Shown: piece after piece, positions 25,497 through 34,141 of the stretch
Layout of the letters: each line of letters opens with the position of its first letter
Numbering within the stretch: position 1 is the first letter of the stretch
Assembly: GCF_004745525.1 (NCBI RefSeq)
Contig: NZ_RKLY01000003.1
Coordinates: 62,001 to 126,000 of the forward strand
Reading direction: 5' to 3'
DNA: 64,000 nt
Source of the DNA: Companilactobacillus suantsaicola
GTDB lineage: Bacteria > Bacillota > Bacilli > Lactobacillales > Lactobacillaceae
The notes under the pieces: model-generated
Databases searched by the model: none
Seen by the model: only the letters and a program-made list of their open reading frames with translations
What the model was told of the DNA's origin: nothing
Program-made: the position numbers and the translations under genes

Positions 25497-27209
25497 ATGA
25501 ATAAAAGAGTTAAATATGTAGGAATCGCAGCTGCAACATTATTGGCAGTTGCTCCAATCGCTGCACCAGTTATGACAGTTTCCGCTGCTGATAATTCTGC
25601 TGATACAACAGTAAATACAACAAAGAAGGGGGATACTGAAACTAAAGCAAATGCAGATGATAGTTCAAAAATAACAACAGACGTTAATAAGTCTACTAAT
25701 GGAATAGATTCTACTAATGATGAAACGACAAATATAGATGGCGTAGAAAACAAATCAAAAGAAAACACTGAGACTGGTGAAAGTACTAAAGGACTATATA
25801 AGGTTACTGTAAGCGAAGATGGAGATGTAATCTCAGGATCAATCCCGGCTATTAAAGATGGTAAAACTATTGAGATTTCCTTCTCAACATCTGTCGAGGG
25901 TAATAAGCTTTTTGGTGATGATGAATTAATGATGCCAACCTATCAAGGCTATACTGTTGATAAAGCATTTGTAAGTCCGTACGTTGAACGAGATGATCAG
26001 AACAACAATATTATTGGTATAAAATTACCAAATGGTATCCCAGTATATACAAAAAATGGAACTGCTGTTTCAAGTAAAGAAGAAAGTAATCAAGCTATTG
26101 CGATTGCCCCAGTCTTTCCGGGTGGAAAGGGACAACAAGATTTGAAGAATTCAACAGATATTACTGCCAGTCAAAAAGTGGATGCTAAAAAATGGGAAAG
26201 CCAAATGAAGGACAAGATCCAACTTACCAAGAATTCTGCATTGTTAACAAGTTCTGATTCAACGTGGACTTACGCTCTAGGAACAGATGGTTGGTTCTCA
26301 ATGCCTGCTTCGGGTTTAACGCCTCAAACAGATTTGATTGATAATGAAAATAAAGATGATTTCTTTGCTCATTTTAATGCTAATTCAGATAGAAGTAATC
26401 TTTTCTTTGATTCTACTCATTACCGAGTTTCTGCGACTGTAACAGCTAATGACGGTACGTTTAATAGGAACTTGTTATTTGACGAGGTTAATTCTTACTT
26501 ACAACAAAAAGGTGGCAAAGGAGTTACTTTCCACTTCGGAGTTAGATACGTAGCAAATCCTAGAAACGATAATGATAATGGGGTGGCTTTTGGATCACCA
26601 TGGTACCTATATTTTGAAAATGGTGCTAAACAAGTTGCTTCTAAAGATGTTGTAGTATTACCATATAATGAAAATTCAGAAGAAAATACTAATACAAATA
26701 CAGGTAGTTCTACAGGAACAACTACAAACACAAATAACAATACTAATACAAATACAAAACCAACAACAGACAACAATAAAAATGAAACAACAGAAACAAA
26801 TAAAGATGAACACAAGACAACCCCAGCTGTAGAACATCATGCAGTATATGCAACGATCTCAAGTACAAAATTGTACACAGCTGATGGTAAATTGATTACT
26901 AACCGTCAACTTGGTGCAAATTCAACTTGGAGAGTTGACCAAGAAAAGACTATTGATGGTGAAACATATTATCGTGTTGCAACAAATGAATGGGTCAAAG
27001 AAGAAAAAGGTCTAGAAGTAAATGTTATCAATTCTGTTATCAAGACTAAGAACGATGCTGCTTTGTACAATTCACAAGGTAAGAAGATCACAAATCGTAT
27101 CCTTGCTTCAAATAGCGCTTGGATAACTGACAGAACAGCTACAATCAACAATCAATTGATGTATCGTGTTGCAACTGACGAATGGATTGCTGCTAGAGAT
27201 ATCAAATAA
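25497..27209 (+). CDS. Large secreted SLAP-repeat protein, 570 aa
   Basis: Signal peptide 1-31 almost identical in pattern to the gene before it. Then a Thr/Asn/Lys-rich stretch (about 32-95), a beta-rich globular region (about 98-390) with MPTYQGY, a second low-complexity Asn-Thr linker (about 395-450) and two C-terminal SLAP repeats (about 460-508 and 516-570; NRQLGANSTWRVD, YRVATDEWIAARD). Presumably wall-bound and exposed; function unknown, adhesin or structural layer component possible. GGGGGA precedes the ATG, 36 bp after the previous stop. Confidence 0.83.
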   Translation: MNKRVKYVGIAAATLLAVAPIAAPVMTVSAADNSADTTVNTTKKGDTETKANADDSSKITTDVNKSTNGIDSTNDETTNIDGVENKSKENTETGESTKGLYKVTVSEDGDVISGSIPAIKDGKTIEISFSTSVEGNKLFGDDELMMPTYQGYTVDKAFVSPYVERDDQNNNIIGIKLPNGIPVYTKNGTAVSSKEESNQAIAIAPVFPGGKGQQDLKNSTDITASQKVDAKKWESQMKDKIQLTKNSALLTSSDSTWTYALGTDGWFSMPASGLTPQTDLIDNENKDDFFAHFNANSDRSNLFFDSTHYRVSATVTANDGTFNRNLLFDEVNSYLQQKGGKGVTFHFGVRYVANPRNDNDNGVAFGSPWYLYFENGAKQVASKDVVVLPYNENSEENTNTNTGSSTGTTTNTNNNTNTNTKPTTDNNKNETTETNKDEHKTTPAVEHHAVYATISSTKLYTADGKLITNRQLGANSTWRVDQEKTIDGETYYRVATNEWVKEEKGLEVNVINSVIKTKNDAALYNSQGKKITNRILASNSAWITDRTATINNQLMYRVATDEWIAARDIK

Positions 27210-27234
27210 TAAAATTTGTGAAAAGGGGATAACC

Positions 27235-28050
27235 ATGAAATTTAATAAACTAATCACGCTTGCTGCATCATTAACAATTGCCTTAACCGGAGCATTGTTT
27301 GTTTCACAACAAGACGCTTCTGCTGAAGTAACTAAAGTTACAAGTACTGGAAACAGTACTTCAAAACTTTATACCAAAGATGGCGACTTGATTACTAATA
27401 GAGCTTTAGCACCAAAGACAAATTGGTTAGTTGATCGAATTTTTACACACAATGATGTTACTTATTATCAAGTAGCAACAAATGAATATTTAAAATCCAC
27501 TTCAACAACACGTTTGTATGACAAATCGAATCCAAATTTTAAATACGTACCAAATGTTAAGCGGATTAATGAATATTTTATTAAATATTTAAACGTCCTA
27601 CATGCTGCAAATGGAACTCCAGCTGTTTCAACTAGTGAAGAGATGTTTGAATATGCCAATCACCGTGCTTATCAACAAGTTGGTGATACCATGGACCATT
27701 CAACAAGACCTAGAAATACTGCAGAAAATCTTTATGGATTTGGATTTAATTTCATATTAAAAAATGGAATTTACAAAGGGATGACCTCAGATAGAGATGT
27801 AGCATGGTATTTAATAAAGGGTTGGTATGACGACAACAATAATGCAAGTGCTGGTCCAGGAGAAATTGGTCATTTTGGGCATCGTGCAGAACTAATTTAT
27901 ACGGGTACACCTGCTGCTATTGGTATGTCGGATAATAGTACGTCGTTAAGTTCAGAATGGACGAATGATTTTGATGGGTATAACAGTATTTATGAATACA
28001 CTGGTACAAATCCAAATACTAATTTCATTTCCAAAGATTCTGTAAAATAA
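27235..28050 (+). CDS. Secreted CAP-domain protein with one SLAP repeat
   Basis: 271 residues from the ATG at 27235 (AAAAGGGG before it); an upstream in-frame start at 27166 overlaps the previous gene and is not used. Signal peptide 1-28, one SLAP repeat (about 35-85, NRALAPKTNWLVDR), then a CAP/SCP domain (about 98-262) with ANHRAYQQ, AENLYGFG and GHFGHRAELIY. CAP proteins of lactobacilli are surface proteins of unclear activity. Here the SLAP repeat is N-terminal rather than C-terminal. 25 bp after the previous gene. Confidence 0.85.
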   Translation: MKFNKLITLAASLTIALTGALFVSQQDASAEVTKVTSTGNSTSKLYTKDGDLITNRALAPKTNWLVDRIFTHNDVTYYQVATNEYLKSTSTTRLYDKSNPNFKYVPNVKRINEYFIKYLNVLHAANGTPAVSTSEEMFEYANHRAYQQVGDTMDHSTRPRNTAENLYGFGFNFILKNGIYKGMTSDRDVAWYLIKGWYDDNNNASAGPGEIGHFGHRAELIYTGTPAAIGMSDNSTSLSSEWTNDFDGYNSIYEYTGTNPNTNFISKDSVK

Positions 28051-28142
28051 TTAAATTATTTTTCTCCAATGACAAGTAGTGTCGTGGTCAAATGTTATCT
28101 TTAATGTGTTAATAATTTATATAGTTATGGGGGAATTTCATT

Positions 28143-28976
28143 ATGAAGAAATTTGTTAAATATTTAGGAGTTACTGCAGCCATGCTTTTAACAGCCGCAC
28201 CATTAGTTGCACCTGTTGCAGCAACAACAACTACAGTACAAGCTTCTAGAGAAGAAGACGGTTCTTTAAATAGACCGGATGCAACTTATACTGACAATGG
28301 TGATGGAACTTATACTTTACATGGAACTATTAATGCAGAGATTTGGACTTCAGAAGATAGTCTTGAAAGTGGAAACGCAATTCCTATTTCTGTTGAAGGA
28401 TTGAAAGCAAATTCAAAAGGCATTGTTAGATTTGCTGCACCAACGATTGATGGTTATAAAAATAATTCTGATGGGTATTTTGAGCTAGACCTTGATGACG
28501 ATGGTGCCTACGTATATTCAATACCAACCTATATACCAACTACTACCGAAACTATTAATAAAAATAAAACATTTGGTACACCTTATTCAGCCACTATAAC
28601 TTTGACTCGTAAAAGATTTGCTTGGGATGATAAAGGAAATGGAATTAATATACCAGGAACAGATGAGTATACATACATTCCAGCTGGATCATCTTGGAAA
28701 GTAGATCGTAAGATGTACAGAATGGGTGAAACATATTACCGTATTGGTACAAACGTTTGGATTGATAGTCGAAATGGAGTCCAAGAAAAAAATAGTAAAA
28801 ACGTTGTAACTACAAAATGGGATTCCGCTTTGTTTACAAAAGATGGTCAAAAGATTAATAATCGTGCCTTAGCCGGTAATACATCTTGGTTAACTGACCA
28901 AACTGCTACTATTAACGGTAAGACAATGTATCGTGTTGCTACAAACGAATGGCTTTCATCATTCGATGTTAAGTAA
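28143..28976 (+). CDS. Secreted protein with two SLAP repeats, 277 aa
   Basis: Signal peptide 1-34 (KFVKYLGVTAAMLLTAAPLV, cut near VQA-SR). A beta-rich domain (about 42-160) with APTIDGY parallels the 24672 and 25497 products. Two C-terminal SLAP repeats (about 172-215 and 226-277; NRALAGNTSWLTDQ, MYRVATNEWLSSFD). GGGGGA precedes the ATG. Last of the cluster, ended by a perfect hairpin terminator. Confidence 0.83.
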   Translation: MKKFVKYLGVTAAMLLTAAPLVAPVAATTTTVQASREEDGSLNRPDATYTDNGDGTYTLHGTINAEIWTSEDSLESGNAIPISVEGLKANSKGIVRFAAPTIDGYKNNSDGYFELDLDDDGAYVYSIPTYIPTTTETINKNKTFGTPYSATITLTRKRFAWDDKGNGINIPGTDEYTYIPAGSSWKVDRKMYRMGETYYRIGTNVWIDSRNGVQEKNSKNVVTTKWDSALFTKDGQKINNRALAGNTSWLTDQTATINGKTMYRVATNEWLSSFDVK

Positions 28977-29002
28977 TTAATGTTTAGAGTTTAAAAGTCA
29001 AA

Positions 29003-29046
29003 AAAATCCCAGTTTATCCAATTATTTTCGGATAAACTGGGATTTT
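29003..29046 (+). terminator. Terminator of the SLAP cluster
   Basis: AAATCCCAGTTTATCC pairs perfectly with GGATAAACTGGGATTTT; 27 bp after the last SLAP gene. Confidence 0.85.
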
Positions 29047-29195
29047 GACATATCGTGACGAGGGCGAGTCGTATACTGTTAATGGAATCAGATGATTCCG
29101 AATATTTCCTCTATATCGTTTATGACTATGTGACATGCCCGTGTCCGTAGTACAGGTAAAAAGTTCAGAGATCAATTGATTTCTGGGCTTTTTTG
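29047..29195 (+). other. Gene-free stretch between two terminators, possible small RNA
   Basis: No protein gene. TATACT at 29072-29077 could be a -10 box (TTGACA at 29045 is 21 bp away, too far for good spacing). Downstream are hairpins GGAATC/GATTCC and GACA/TGTC, the loop of the latter (GCCC) being complementary to GGGC at 29062-29065. It ends in a hairpin terminator (CAGAGATC/GATTTCTG plus T-run, 29160-29195). A short transcript is possible but unproven. Nothing else seen up to 29330 apart from the next gene's promoter. Confidence 0.3.
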
Positions 29196-29330
29196 TTGTG
29201 TTCAAAGTATTAAGTTGTCAACAATCTAGTTTCGAAAACTAGATAATGTGGTTTACATAACTAAAATAAATGGTATTATTAGTCGGTGACCTATTTAGCT
29301 TAAATGAACTTAATTTTAAGAGGTGAAAAG

Positions 29331-30200
29331 ATGTATCAAATACTGACAGATTCTGAATGTGATTTACCATTGGCAACTTTGAAAGACAGTGGGGTAGACG
29401 TAATTTACTTTCATACCAAAGTTGGTGATCGAGATCTCGTCAATGACTTGGGTCAAAGTTTAGACATTAATGATTTTTATCAAGAAATTTTATCTGGAGC
29501 AATGCCGACGACAACGCAAGTAAATGTTGGGGAATATTTGGAGTTCTTTAAAAAGTACGTCGAAAAAAATATTCCGATTGTCTATGTAGGATTTTCGGGA
29601 GGTTTGAGTGGTTCATTGTCCAGTGCTAATCAAGCCAGAGAAATTCTTTTGGAATCAAATCCACAAGCTGATATTAGAATTATTGATACTTTGGCCGCTA
29701 GTGGGGGTGAAGGACGATTAGTAATAAGTGCAATCAGACTTCAAAAAGCTGGTGCCACGTTGGATGAATTGGTTAACTGGTTTGACTTGAATAAACTTCG
29801 TTTGCAACAGTGGTTTACTGTCGACAACTTGAATTACCTGTACCATGGTGGTCGTATTTCAAGAACCTCAGCTGCCTTGGGGACTTTGTTGAAAGTTAAA
29901 CCCATTTTGGACGTTGATGCCGATGGCAAGTTACGGATGGTTTCAAAGACGCGGACACGGAAGAAATCGTTACTTGAATTGGCGGATAAAATTGTTAACG
30001 CTATGCAAAGTGATCAGGAACAACCAGTTATTATCACAACAAGTGGCGATTATGATGCTGCTAAAATCGTTAAAGATCGGATTATTGAACAAATCAGCCA
30101 AGCTGATATTCAGATTTATCCAATTGGGATGACAATTTCGAGTCATACCGGAGTTGGGTGCGTAGCGGCTTTTGCTATGGGACCTGAATTTAGAAATTAA
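29331..30200 (+). CDS. DegV family fatty-acid-binding protein
   Basis: 289 residues from the ATG at 29331 (AGAGGTG before it); an earlier in-frame ATG at 29304 lacks a site. Typical DegV opening YQILTDSECDLP, the Thr/Ser-rich ligand loop (TTTQVN, FSGGLSGSLSSANQA) and C-terminal HTGVGCVAAFAMGPE. Family members bind a fatty acid and pass it to the FakA kinase for phospholipid synthesis. No fakA is seen here. Confidence 0.9.
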   Translation: MYQILTDSECDLPLATLKDSGVDVIYFHTKVGDRDLVNDLGQSLDINDFYQEILSGAMPTTTQVNVGEYLEFFKKYVEKNIPIVYVGFSGGLSGSLSSANQAREILLESNPQADIRIIDTLAASGGEGRLVISAIRLQKAGATLDELVNWFDLNKLRLQQWFTVDNLNYLYHGGRISRTSAALGTLLKVKPILDVDADGKLRMVSKTRTRKKSLLELADKIVNAMQSDQEQPVIITTSGDYDAAKIVKDRIIEQISQADIQIYPIGMTISSHTGVGCVAAFAMGPEFRN

Positions 30201-30272
30201 ATTATTTTGTTATTATTATAAAAAAGAGATTGGGACATAACTACTTTTTACTCCTAAACTTGCAGCATAAAC

Positions 30273-30385
30273 GCGGAACAGGACATAACTCTCTCCGCTT
30301 AAAACAAATAAGCCAAGGTTATCAAAGTACGATTACCTTGGCTTATTTGCCTTAATGCTCAAGAGTTGACCATGTCCTGTTCCGC
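30273..30385 (+). repeat. T element: nested palindrome next to S copy 2
   Basis: Outer arms GCGGAACAGGACAT and ATGTCCTGTTCCGC, inner hairpin AAATAAGCCAAGGT/ACCTTGGCTTATTT with apex around AAAGTAC (GTACTTTG on the other strand). Just left (30225-30250) lies AGATTGGGACATAAC, a widespread Firmicutes intergenic repeat type. Read on the minus strand, the junction AGAGAGCGGAACAGG corresponds to the AGAGAGTGAAACAAG repeats of S copy 1, so S and T are related units in tandem. Confidence 0.78.
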
Positions 30386-30393
30386 TCTCTAAC

Positions 30394-30521
30394 TGAAACG
30401 AGTTGCACAAGAGCAACTCCCTCCGAGATAACAAAATTTCAGGAATCACTCGCAAAGTGCGACGAGCAATTTCTGAAATTACGTTATCCTCCGGGAGCTG
30501 ACCGCTCTTGTTTCACTCTCT
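30394..30521 (-). repeat. S element copy 2
   Basis: Reverse-oriented near-identical copy of 7922-8052: CAAGAGC arms, GGAGGATAACGTAATTTCAG arm, apex CGCACTTTGCG. The few differences from copy 1 mostly leave the stem intact. It sits between the convergent DegV and DJ-1 genes. The 30201-30529 gap is filled by T and S. Confidence 0.88.
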
Positions 30522-30529
30522 GTTGTTTT

Positions 30530-31207
30530 TTAATCCAAATTTTGGATTACTAACTTAGCAACAGCTCGAGCTGAAAAAGGATTTTGACCAGTGATCAATT
30601 GGTCATCTTGGATGGCGAATTCCTTGTATGCTCGTTTCTTTTGGAAATTAGCACCATGTAATTTGGCTACATTTTCATTGAGAAAGGGTACGACTTTTCT
30701 TTTACCAGCTAGAATTTCCTCGGCAGTTGTGAAGCCGGTAATGTTTTTGCCAGCAATTAAGTATTTGCCGTTGTCATCTTTAACGTTTAGAAGACCAGCG
30801 ATTCCGTGACAGACTGAGGTTACTAGACCGCCTTGTTGATAGATCTTTCTAGTGATCTCTTGAAGTTTCGGATCAGTAGGAAAGTCCCACATCACACCGT
30901 GACCGCCAGTGTAGTAAATAGCTGAATAATCTTGAGGATTGATTTGTTCCGGTTTGAGGGAATTAGTCAGTGCTCTTTGTTGAAAATCTGAACTAGCGTA
31001 AATATCCATTGTGGATTTATCGGTATATTTGAAACTGCGGGGATCTAGAGGAACGAATCCACCTTTAGGGCTAACGTAATCGACGGCAAAGTTGGCGTTA
31101 GTTACTTCATCAACGAATTCAGTGGCTTCACCTAACCAGAGTCCGGTTGCTTGTTGTGTGCCGTGATATCTGATGGTGTTAGTTAGGACAACTAAAATTT
31201 TTTTCAT
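30530..31207 (-). CDS. DJ-1/PfpI family protein, Hsp31-like
   Basis: 225 residues. The nucleophile Cys is present (VTSVCHGIAGLLN), with GGHGVMWDFP before it, as in class I glutamine amidotransferase-like Hsp31 chaperone/glyoxalase III proteins; the Glu at the substrate end is in YVSPKGGFVPLD neighbourhood. Probable role: detoxifying methylglyoxal or repairing glycated or damaged protein. Its start is 4 bp after the OYE gene's stop, so the two form an operon, behind an ArsR-type operator. Confidence 0.85.
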   Translation of the reverse strand: MKKILVVLTNTIRYHGTQQATGLWLGEATEFVDEVTNANFAVDYVSPKGGFVPLDPRSFKYTDKSTMDIYASSDFQQRALTNSLKPEQINPQDYSAIYYTGGHGVMWDFPTDPKLQEITRKIYQQGGLVTSVCHGIAGLLNVKDDNGKYLIAGKNITGFTTAEEILAGKRKVVPFLNENVAKLHGANFQKKRAYKEFAIQDDQLITGQNPFSARAVAKLVIQNLD

Positions 31208-31210
31208 AAT

Positions 31211-32425
31211 TTACTCCTTATCACGCTGTGGCATTAAAGCGGATATTCCTTGATGTTTCAAGGAGAATAATAAGGCGCCCCAAGCGTTAGTGGTATTTTG
31301 AATTTTTTTGTTCTCGGCGATTCTAAGCATTTGTTGCTGATAAAAGCTGAGGCCAATCAAAGAACCGACCTTTTTGTCTAATTTCTTTGATCCGGTAGTC
31401 AGATGATGCAACCTTACAGAAGTAAAGTTACCCCATTTCAGTTGGTTAGGCAAATCGGGAATCATAACGAGTGGTCGTGCCAAACCAATAAAATCTGTTT
31501 CATTATTATTAATAGCTTTTTCCATACCATTTGCGGTATTAAAGCCACCGGTGACGATGATAGGAGTGGAGATCGTTTGTTTAATTTTTTTAGCATAATC
31601 GATGAAGAAAGCGCCTTTACCAATACCTTGCATCTTTGGATTTTCATAGTTACCGCCGGAAATTTCAATCAAGTCGATACCTAATTGATCCATTTTTTGA
31701 ATTACCGTTAAGGAATCTTTTTCAGAGAAACCATCGGGACGAAAATCTGAGGAGTTGATTTTTAAAGCAATGGGGAATTCAGAACCGACCTTTTGACGAA
31801 TACCGGTGTATATTTCAGTTAGGATGCGCATGCGATTTTCCAACGACCCACCATATTCATCATTTCGCCGGTTATCGTGGGGTGAGAGAAATTGGTTTAA
31901 TAAGTATCCGTGAGCGGCGTGAATTTCTACACCAGAAAAGCCAGTTTCTTTAGCGATTGCAGCAGCTTCAATGAATTTGTTGATGATCTGTTTTATTTCG
32001 GAATGCTCCAAAGCTCTTGGGGAATTGAAGGCAAAGGCATTACTTCCGGACATGGGTACGGCACTGGGAGCAACGGGATATTTGCTGATAGTTTTCGGTG
32101 ATTGTTTACCTGGATGATTTAGCTGCATAAAAATCTTGGTGTCATTAGCAGTGGCTGCTTGTGACCACTTTTTTAAGAGTGTTAAATCTTGATTTCTATC
32201 GACGACAATATTGCCAAATTCTCCTCGAGCGTTAAGGTCGACCATTACATTTCCAGTGATGAGTAATCCAGTCCCACCTTGGGCCCATTTTTGATAAAGG
32301 GCAATTAATTCATCTGTTGGTTGATATTGTTTATTTCCGAGAGTTTCACTCAAGGCGGCTTTGACGAAGCGGTTTTTAATAGTTGTACCATTTTTTAAAG
32401 TTAAGGGTGTAAAGATGTTAGTCAT
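31211..32425 (-). CDS. Old Yellow Enzyme family NADH:flavin oxidoreductase
   Basis: 404 residues, FMN-binding TIM barrel. Seen: FTPLTLKNGTTIKNRFVKA at the start, HAAHGYLLNQFLSPHDNRR for substrate and flavin contacts, IVTGGFNTA and FIGLARPLV for phosphate binding. Length lacks the second domain of 2,4-dienoyl-CoA reductase. Such enzymes reduce activated alkenes and other electrophiles. First gene of the operon with the DJ-1 protein; the operator at 32445 lies 20 bp before its start. Confidence 0.88.
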   Translation of the reverse strand: MTNIFTPLTLKNGTTIKNRFVKAALSETLGNKQYQPTDELIALYQKWAQGGTGLLITGNVMVDLNARGEFGNIVVDRNQDLTLLKKWSQAATANDTKIFMQLNHPGKQSPKTISKYPVAPSAVPMSGSNAFAFNSPRALEHSEIKQIINKFIEAAAIAKETGFSGVEIHAAHGYLLNQFLSPHDNRRNDEYGGSLENRMRILTEIYTGIRQKVGSEFPIALKINSSDFRPDGFSEKDSLTVIQKMDQLGIDLIEISGGNYENPKMQGIGKGAFFIDYAKKIKQTISTPIIVTGGFNTANGMEKAINNNETDFIGLARPLVMIPDLPNQLKWGNFTSVRLHHLTTGSKKLDKKVGSLIGLSFYQQQMLRIAENKKIQNTTNAWGALLFSLKHQGISALMPQRDKE

Positions 32426-32444
32426 AATATTCTCCTGATTATAG

Positions 32445-32460
32445 GTTTAAACATTTAAAC
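32445..32460. promoter_or_regulatory. Putative ArsR-type operator O1
   Basis: GTTTAAACATTTAAAC, an inverted repeat just upstream of the OYE/DJ-1 operon. It is the exact reverse complement of the 16-mer at 32811-32826 upstream of the regulator gene. Confidence 0.75.
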
Positions 32461-32485
32461 ATATTAGGCAAAAATAAATTCCATC

Positions 32486-32794
32486 TTATTTCGATGAAAT
32501 ACTTTTTTCCAGTGAAACGGTCAGATCCTTTAACAACTGGACGGTATCATCTAAAGAAACACGATAGAAACGTTCCTTACCAAGTTTAATGACGGCAATG
32601 ACACCAGCGTTTAGCATCAACTTTAAATGATGGGAAACAGCTGGACGTGACAGATCCAATTGGTCGGTGATTTGATTGACCGTCAATTCTTTATTTTTGC
32701 ATAATAGTAAAATGATTTTTTGGCGGTTCTCATCTTGAAAGATATTGAAGATGGGCATGCCTTTTCTGAATAGTTCCATAGTTTCTTCTGCCAT
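32486..32794 (-). CDS. ArsR family repressor of the OYE/DJ-1 operon
   Basis: 102 residues, one winged helix-turn-helix (LTVNQITDQLDLSRPAVSHH as recognition region, HLKLMLNAGVIAVIK). It has a single Cys (residue 32, LLLCKNKEL) and no CxC metal site, so it is not a classic metal sensor; a thiol or electrophile signal through Cys32 is possible but inferred. Identical 16-bp palindromes sit before its own start and before the OYE gene, indicating autoregulation plus control of the neighbours. Confidence 0.85.
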   Translation of the reverse strand: MAEETMELFRKGMPIFNIFQDENRQKIILLLCKNKELTVNQITDQLDLSRPAVSHHLKLMLNAGVIAVIKLGKERFYRVSLDDTVQLLKDLTVSLEKSISSK

Positions 32795-32810
32795 AGCGAT
32801 GTCTCCATAG

Positions 32811-32826
32811 GTTTAAATGTTTAAAC
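32811..32826. promoter_or_regulatory. Putative ArsR-type operator O2
   Basis: GTTTAAATGTTTAAAC, 17 bp upstream of the regulator's start codon; reverse complement of O1. Confidence 0.75.
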
Positions 32827-32861
32827 GTATAATAATGTATCTCTGAGTAAAAGTCAACAAA

Positions 32862-32889
32862 AAAAAACAGAGCGAAAGCTCTGTTTTTC
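32862..32889 (-). terminator. Terminator of glyA
   Basis: On the minus strand AACAGAGC-TTTC-GCTCTGTT followed by a long T-run; 5 bp after the glyA stop. Confidence 0.85.
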
Positions 32890-32893
32890 TTGT

Positions 32894-34129
32894 TTAATTA
32901 AATTCAACTGGATGTTTGTCAGTCAATGCTTTTGTTCGAGCATCTAATTTCTTTAATTCTTCGGGATTATCGTGATTCTTGATTGCGTCAACGATAATAT
33001 GTGCTACTTCTTTACAATCTTCTTCGTTAAAGCCTCTTGAAGTGATAGCAGGTGTACCTAGACGCAAGCCAGATGTCAACTTAGGAGGTAGTGGGTCGTT
33101 AGGGATAGCTTCCTTGTTAGTTGTGATGTGGATCGTATCAAGTAAGTTTTGTACTTCCATACCGTTTAGACCACTTTCTGTTAAAACGACATTTAACAGG
33201 TGATTATCTGTTCCACCAGTCAAGACTGATAAGTTGTCCGCTTCGTTAATTACTTTCGCCATGGCCGCAGCGTTCTTAACAACTTGTTCCATGTAAGTTT
33301 TGAATTCAGGTTGAAGATCTTCACCAAAGGCAACCGCTTTACCAGCAATGACGTGTTCCAAAGGACCACCTTGTGTTCCAGGGAAAACAGCTGAGTTGAT
33401 TTTCTTACCTAGTTCAGCTTTAGCAATGATCATACCGCCACGTGGACCTCTTAAAGTCTTATGTGTAGTAGTTGTAACGATATCAGCCACACCAACTGGA
33501 GTAGGGTGAAGACCAACGGCAACGAGTCCGGCAATATGAGCCATGTCGACCATCAAATATGCACCAACTGAATCAGCAATTTCACGGAATTTCTTGAAGT
33601 CAATGATACGACTGTATGCTGAAGCTCCAGCGACGATTAAATGTGGTTTAACTTCTGTGGCAATTCTTTGAACGTCGTCGTAATCAATTAGGCCGTCAGC
33701 GTTAACTCCGTATGAGTGAAAGTTATACATCTTACCTGAGAAATTCACTTTTGAACCGTGAGTTAAGTGTCCACCAGCATTTAAATCCATACCTAAAACG
33801 GTATCGCCGGGCTTCAAAACTGCTTGATAAGCGGCGGCATTAGCTTGGGAACCTGAATGTGGTTGAACGTTAACGTATTCGGCGTTGAACAATTTCTTAG
33901 CGCGGTCGATTGCAAGTTGTTCGACTTGGTCGATGTATTCGCAGCCACCATAATAACGATGCCCAGGATATCCTTCAGCATATTTGTTAGTTAAAACTGA
34001 TCCTTGAGCCTTTCTAACATTATCAGAAACAATATTTTCAGAAGCAATCAACTCAATATTTCTATTTTGTCGTTCTTCTTCTTTTTTGATTAGATCAAAA
34101 ATTTCTGTATCGCCTGTACTATATTGCAC
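32894..34129 (-). CDS. glyA: Serine hydroxymethyltransferase
   Basis: 411 residues; interconverts serine and glycine with tetrahydrofolate, the main one-carbon source. PLP lysine in [14 protein letters not shown]-terminal [11 protein letters not shown], and GGHLTHG in the active site. The start is taken as GTG at 34129, eight bases behind GGAG; the GTG nine bases upstream overlaps that site. In many lactobacilli glyA sits between sua5 and upp; here it is about 26 kb away, next to a secreted nuclease gene. Confidence 0.95.
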   Translation of the reverse strand: MQYSTGDTEIFDLIKKEEERQNRNIELIASENIVSDNVRKAQGSVLTNKYAEGYPGHRYYGGCEYIDQVEQLAIDRAKKLFNAEYVNVQPHSGSQANAAAYQAVLKPGDTVLGMDLNAGGHLTHGSKVNFSGKMYNFHSYGVNADGLIDYDDVQRIATEVKPHLIVAGASAYSRIIDFKKFREIADSVGAYLMVDMAHIAGLVAVGLHPTPVGVADIVTTTTHKTLRGPRGGMIIAKAELGKKINSAVFPGTQGGPLEHVIAGKAVAFGEDLQPEFKTYMEQVVKNAAAMAKVINEADNLSVLTGGTDNHLLNVVLTESGLNGMEVQNLLDTIHITTNKEAIPNDPLPPKLTSGLRLGTPAITSRGFNEEDCKEVAHIIVDAIKNHDNPEELKKLDARTKALTDKHPVEFN

Positions 34130-34141
34130 TGCAATCACTCC

